From JAJPKK01 sp963802745 (lineage in GTDB: Bacteria; Pseudomonadota; Alphaproteobacteria; Rhizobiales; Xanthobacteraceae), in contig CAWDKL010000057.1 of the NCBI GenBank assembly GCA_963802745.1, positions 1-64,000 of the forward strand: a stretch of 64,000 nucleotides of DNA, in the 5' to 3' direction. Positions 62,889 to 64,000 of the stretch are shown here, piece by piece. The notes below the pieces were generated by a model. It was not told the DNA's origin. It saw nothing but the letters and a program-made list of their open reading frames with translations, and did not search any database. Numbering within the stretch: position 1 is the stretch's first letter; every line of letters begins with the position of its first letter. Both the position numbers and the translations under genes were made by a program.

Positions 62889-63707
62889 ATGACCGAACCG
62901 GCACCAACCCGAACGGGGGTGATCGGCCTCGGCGCCATGGGCCTGCAGATGGCGCGCCACATGGTGGCCAAGGGATTTTCGGTGGCCGGCACCGATATTG
63001 ACCCGGAGGCGATGCGCCGCGCCGCGGCGCACGGCGTCCATCTGTGCGCCTCCGCCGCCGAGGTCGGTGAACGCGCGGAGGTCGTGGTCGTGATGGTCGC
63101 AACCGATGCCCAGGTCGATGACATCGTGCGCACGTCCGGTTTGCTCGACCGCCTGCGGCCCGGTGCCGTGATCTGCATCGCCAGCTCGGTCGCGCCGCAG
63201 ACCTGCCGGGACCTCGCGACGCTTGCTGGCGCGCGCGGGATCGGGGTGCTCGATACGCCCGTCGTGCTCGGCCAAAAGGCCGCAGATGACGGCGAACTGA
63301 CCATCTATGTCGGCGGCGAAGCACATTTTGTTGCGCGGGCGTCGCCTGCGCTGTCTGCGTTCGGACGCAAGATCATCCATGTCGGCGCGGTCGGCAGCGG
63401 CCAGATCGCCAAGACCATGAATAATCTGCTGCTGTGGGCCTGTATGTGCGCCAATTTCGAGGTGCTGACGCTCGCGAAATCGCTCGGCGCCGACGTGCCC
63501 AAACTGGTCGAGGCCCTCAACCAAGGGAGCGGCGCCAACTGGTCGCTGTCGCGCTGGGGTTCCGGAACCGGCAAATGGGCCGAGAAGGATATGGACGTGG
63601 CGCTCGACATTGCCCAGCATGCCAAGGTCCCGATGCCGCTGTCCGGACTGGTCGATCAATTGGTGAAATCGATCAATCAGGACAAGATGAAAGCGCTGTT
63701 GGGCTGA
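62889..63707 (+). CDS. NAD(P)-dependent beta-hydroxyacid dehydrogenase (HIBADH-like)
   Basis: 272 aa. GVIGLGAMGLQMARHMVAKG, then LDTPVVLGQKAADDGELTIY, GSGQIAKTMNNLLLWACMCA with the catalytic lysine, and GSGANWSLSRW. The substrate motif is DTPVVLGQ rather than DxPVSGG, so the specificity differs from the true HIBADH at 61 kb. GGAAGGAC precedes ATG 62889. Confidence 0.88.
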   Translation: MTEPAPTRTGVIGLGAMGLQMARHMVAKGFSVAGTDIDPEAMRRAAAHGVHLCASAAEVGERAEVVVVMVATDAQVDDIVRTSGLLDRLRPGAVICIASSVAPQTCRDLATLAGARGIGVLDTPVVLGQKAADDGELTIYVGGEAHFVARASPALSAFGRKIIHVGAVGSGQIAKTMNNLLLWACMCANFEVLTLAKSLGADVPKLVEALNQGSGANWSLSRWGSGTGKWAEKDMDVALDIAQHAKVPMPLSGLVDQLVKSINQDKMKALLG

Positions 63708-63720
63708 GTGAGAACGTTGA

Positions 63721-63901
63721 GCGTAGGGTGGGCAAAATCGCCTGCCTCGGCGCGGAAGCGGGATACGCCCCGAACCGATTGCGATTTTGCCCACGCGGAC
63801 AGGATGGGAAACACAACCGCGTGTGACCGCGTGGGCAAAATCGCCCGAAGCGGCCGTGCCAGATTTTAACGCCTGGCATGGCGATTTTGCCCACCCTACG
63901 C
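63721..63901. repeat. Composite palindromic repeat with 22-bp terminal inverted repeats
   Basis: Ends gcgtagggtgggcaaaatcg and its exact inverse (22 bp perfect). Inside lies a second perfect 17-bp pair (gcgattttgcccacgcg…cgcgtgggcaaaatcgc). Two palindromic units thus flank a short centre, as in BIME-type mosaics. Termini GTAGGGTGNGCAAA match the elements at 31.3 and 58.0 kb. Confidence 0.85.
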
Positions 63902-63932
63902 CGCGGCCGGGTCGGCGACATGGGAGGAAGCG

Positions 63933-64000
63933 ATGAGGAGATGCCACGCCATCCTGGCGATCGGCTGGGCACTGTGCGGCTCGGCGGTGGCAGTCGCGCA
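63933..64000 (+). CDS. Start of a secreted protein (cut by window end)
   Basis: ATG 63933 follows GGGAGGAAGC. The first 22 codons read MRRCHAILAIGWALCGSAVA, a signal peptide. The rest is outside the window; identity unknown. Confidence 0.6.
   Translation, partial: MRRCHAILAIGWALCGSAVAVA

Overview
The window is GC-rich, densely coded alphaproteobacterial chromosome. Gene content points to Hyphomicrobiales (Xanthobacteraceae/Bradyrhizobiaceae-like): mesaconyl-CoA hydratase, an imuA-imuB-dnaE2 mutasome with a GTTC-N7-GTTC LexA box, TctA/TctB, PQQ dehydrogenases, DUF6152/DUF6644 proteins and many short palindromic intergenic repeats typical of this group. There is one tRNA (Met-CAU) and no rRNA, phage, integrase, IS transposase or CRISPR array.

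Layout. 1-3.4 kb: 5' part of queG, a GST-fold protein, uppP and an outer-membrane beta-barrel candidate. 3.5-10.9 kb: a one-directional cluster of uncharacterised secreted and membrane proteins (three tandem ~400-aa paralogues, a shorter relative, DUF6152, two DUF6644-like membrane proteins) preceded by a fossil copy. 11.2-15.6 kb: hybrid histidine kinase, gluQ, AlkA-type glycosylase, esterase, HNH nuclease. 15.9-16.4 kb: structured intergenic region and a tiny membrane protein. 16.6-20.6 kb: MmgE/PrpD, DsrE-like, coiled-coil protein, mch, Rid protein. 20.7-25.8 kb: a PQQ-dehydrogenase system (ABC permease, ABC ATPase, XoxJ-like binding protein, PQQ enzyme). 26.4-35.7 kb: MAPEG, Hsp20, CBS-BON, HAD nucleotidase, LexA-like wHTH, polysaccharide deacetylase, TPR-methyltransferase, a second PQQ dehydrogenase next to a GlcG-like protein, lipoprotein. 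36-40 kb: bioF-bioD, CPBP protease, cytochrome c, quinone oxidoreductase. 40.1-40.7 kb: two tandem ~42-aa membrane proteins, each with an FNR/FixK-like palindrome about 72 bp upstream of its start. 41-47.6 kb: large 2OG-Fe(II) oxygenase-like protein, tRNA-Met, orphan XRE protein, tctBA, mntA-hepT. 47.9-52.6 kb: UbiD decarboxylase, a secreted jelly-roll-like protein, DUF4239, a distant relative of the secreted family. 52.9-60.2 kb: SOS-type imuA-imuB-dnaE2 cassette, heavily invaded by repeats and frameshifted. 60.4-64 kb: nrdR, two 3-hydroxyisobutyrate-dehydrogenase-like genes, a VOC protein, a composite palindromic repeat, and the start of a secreted protein cut by the window end.

Two patterns stand out. 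First, short palindromic repeats occur not only between genes but inside dnaE2 and imuB, mostly without breaking the local reading frame. Second, eight single-base frameshifts can be inferred; seven are restored by removing one base, which fits assembly error or recent decay. Function assignments rest on reading motifs by eye; no database search was possible.
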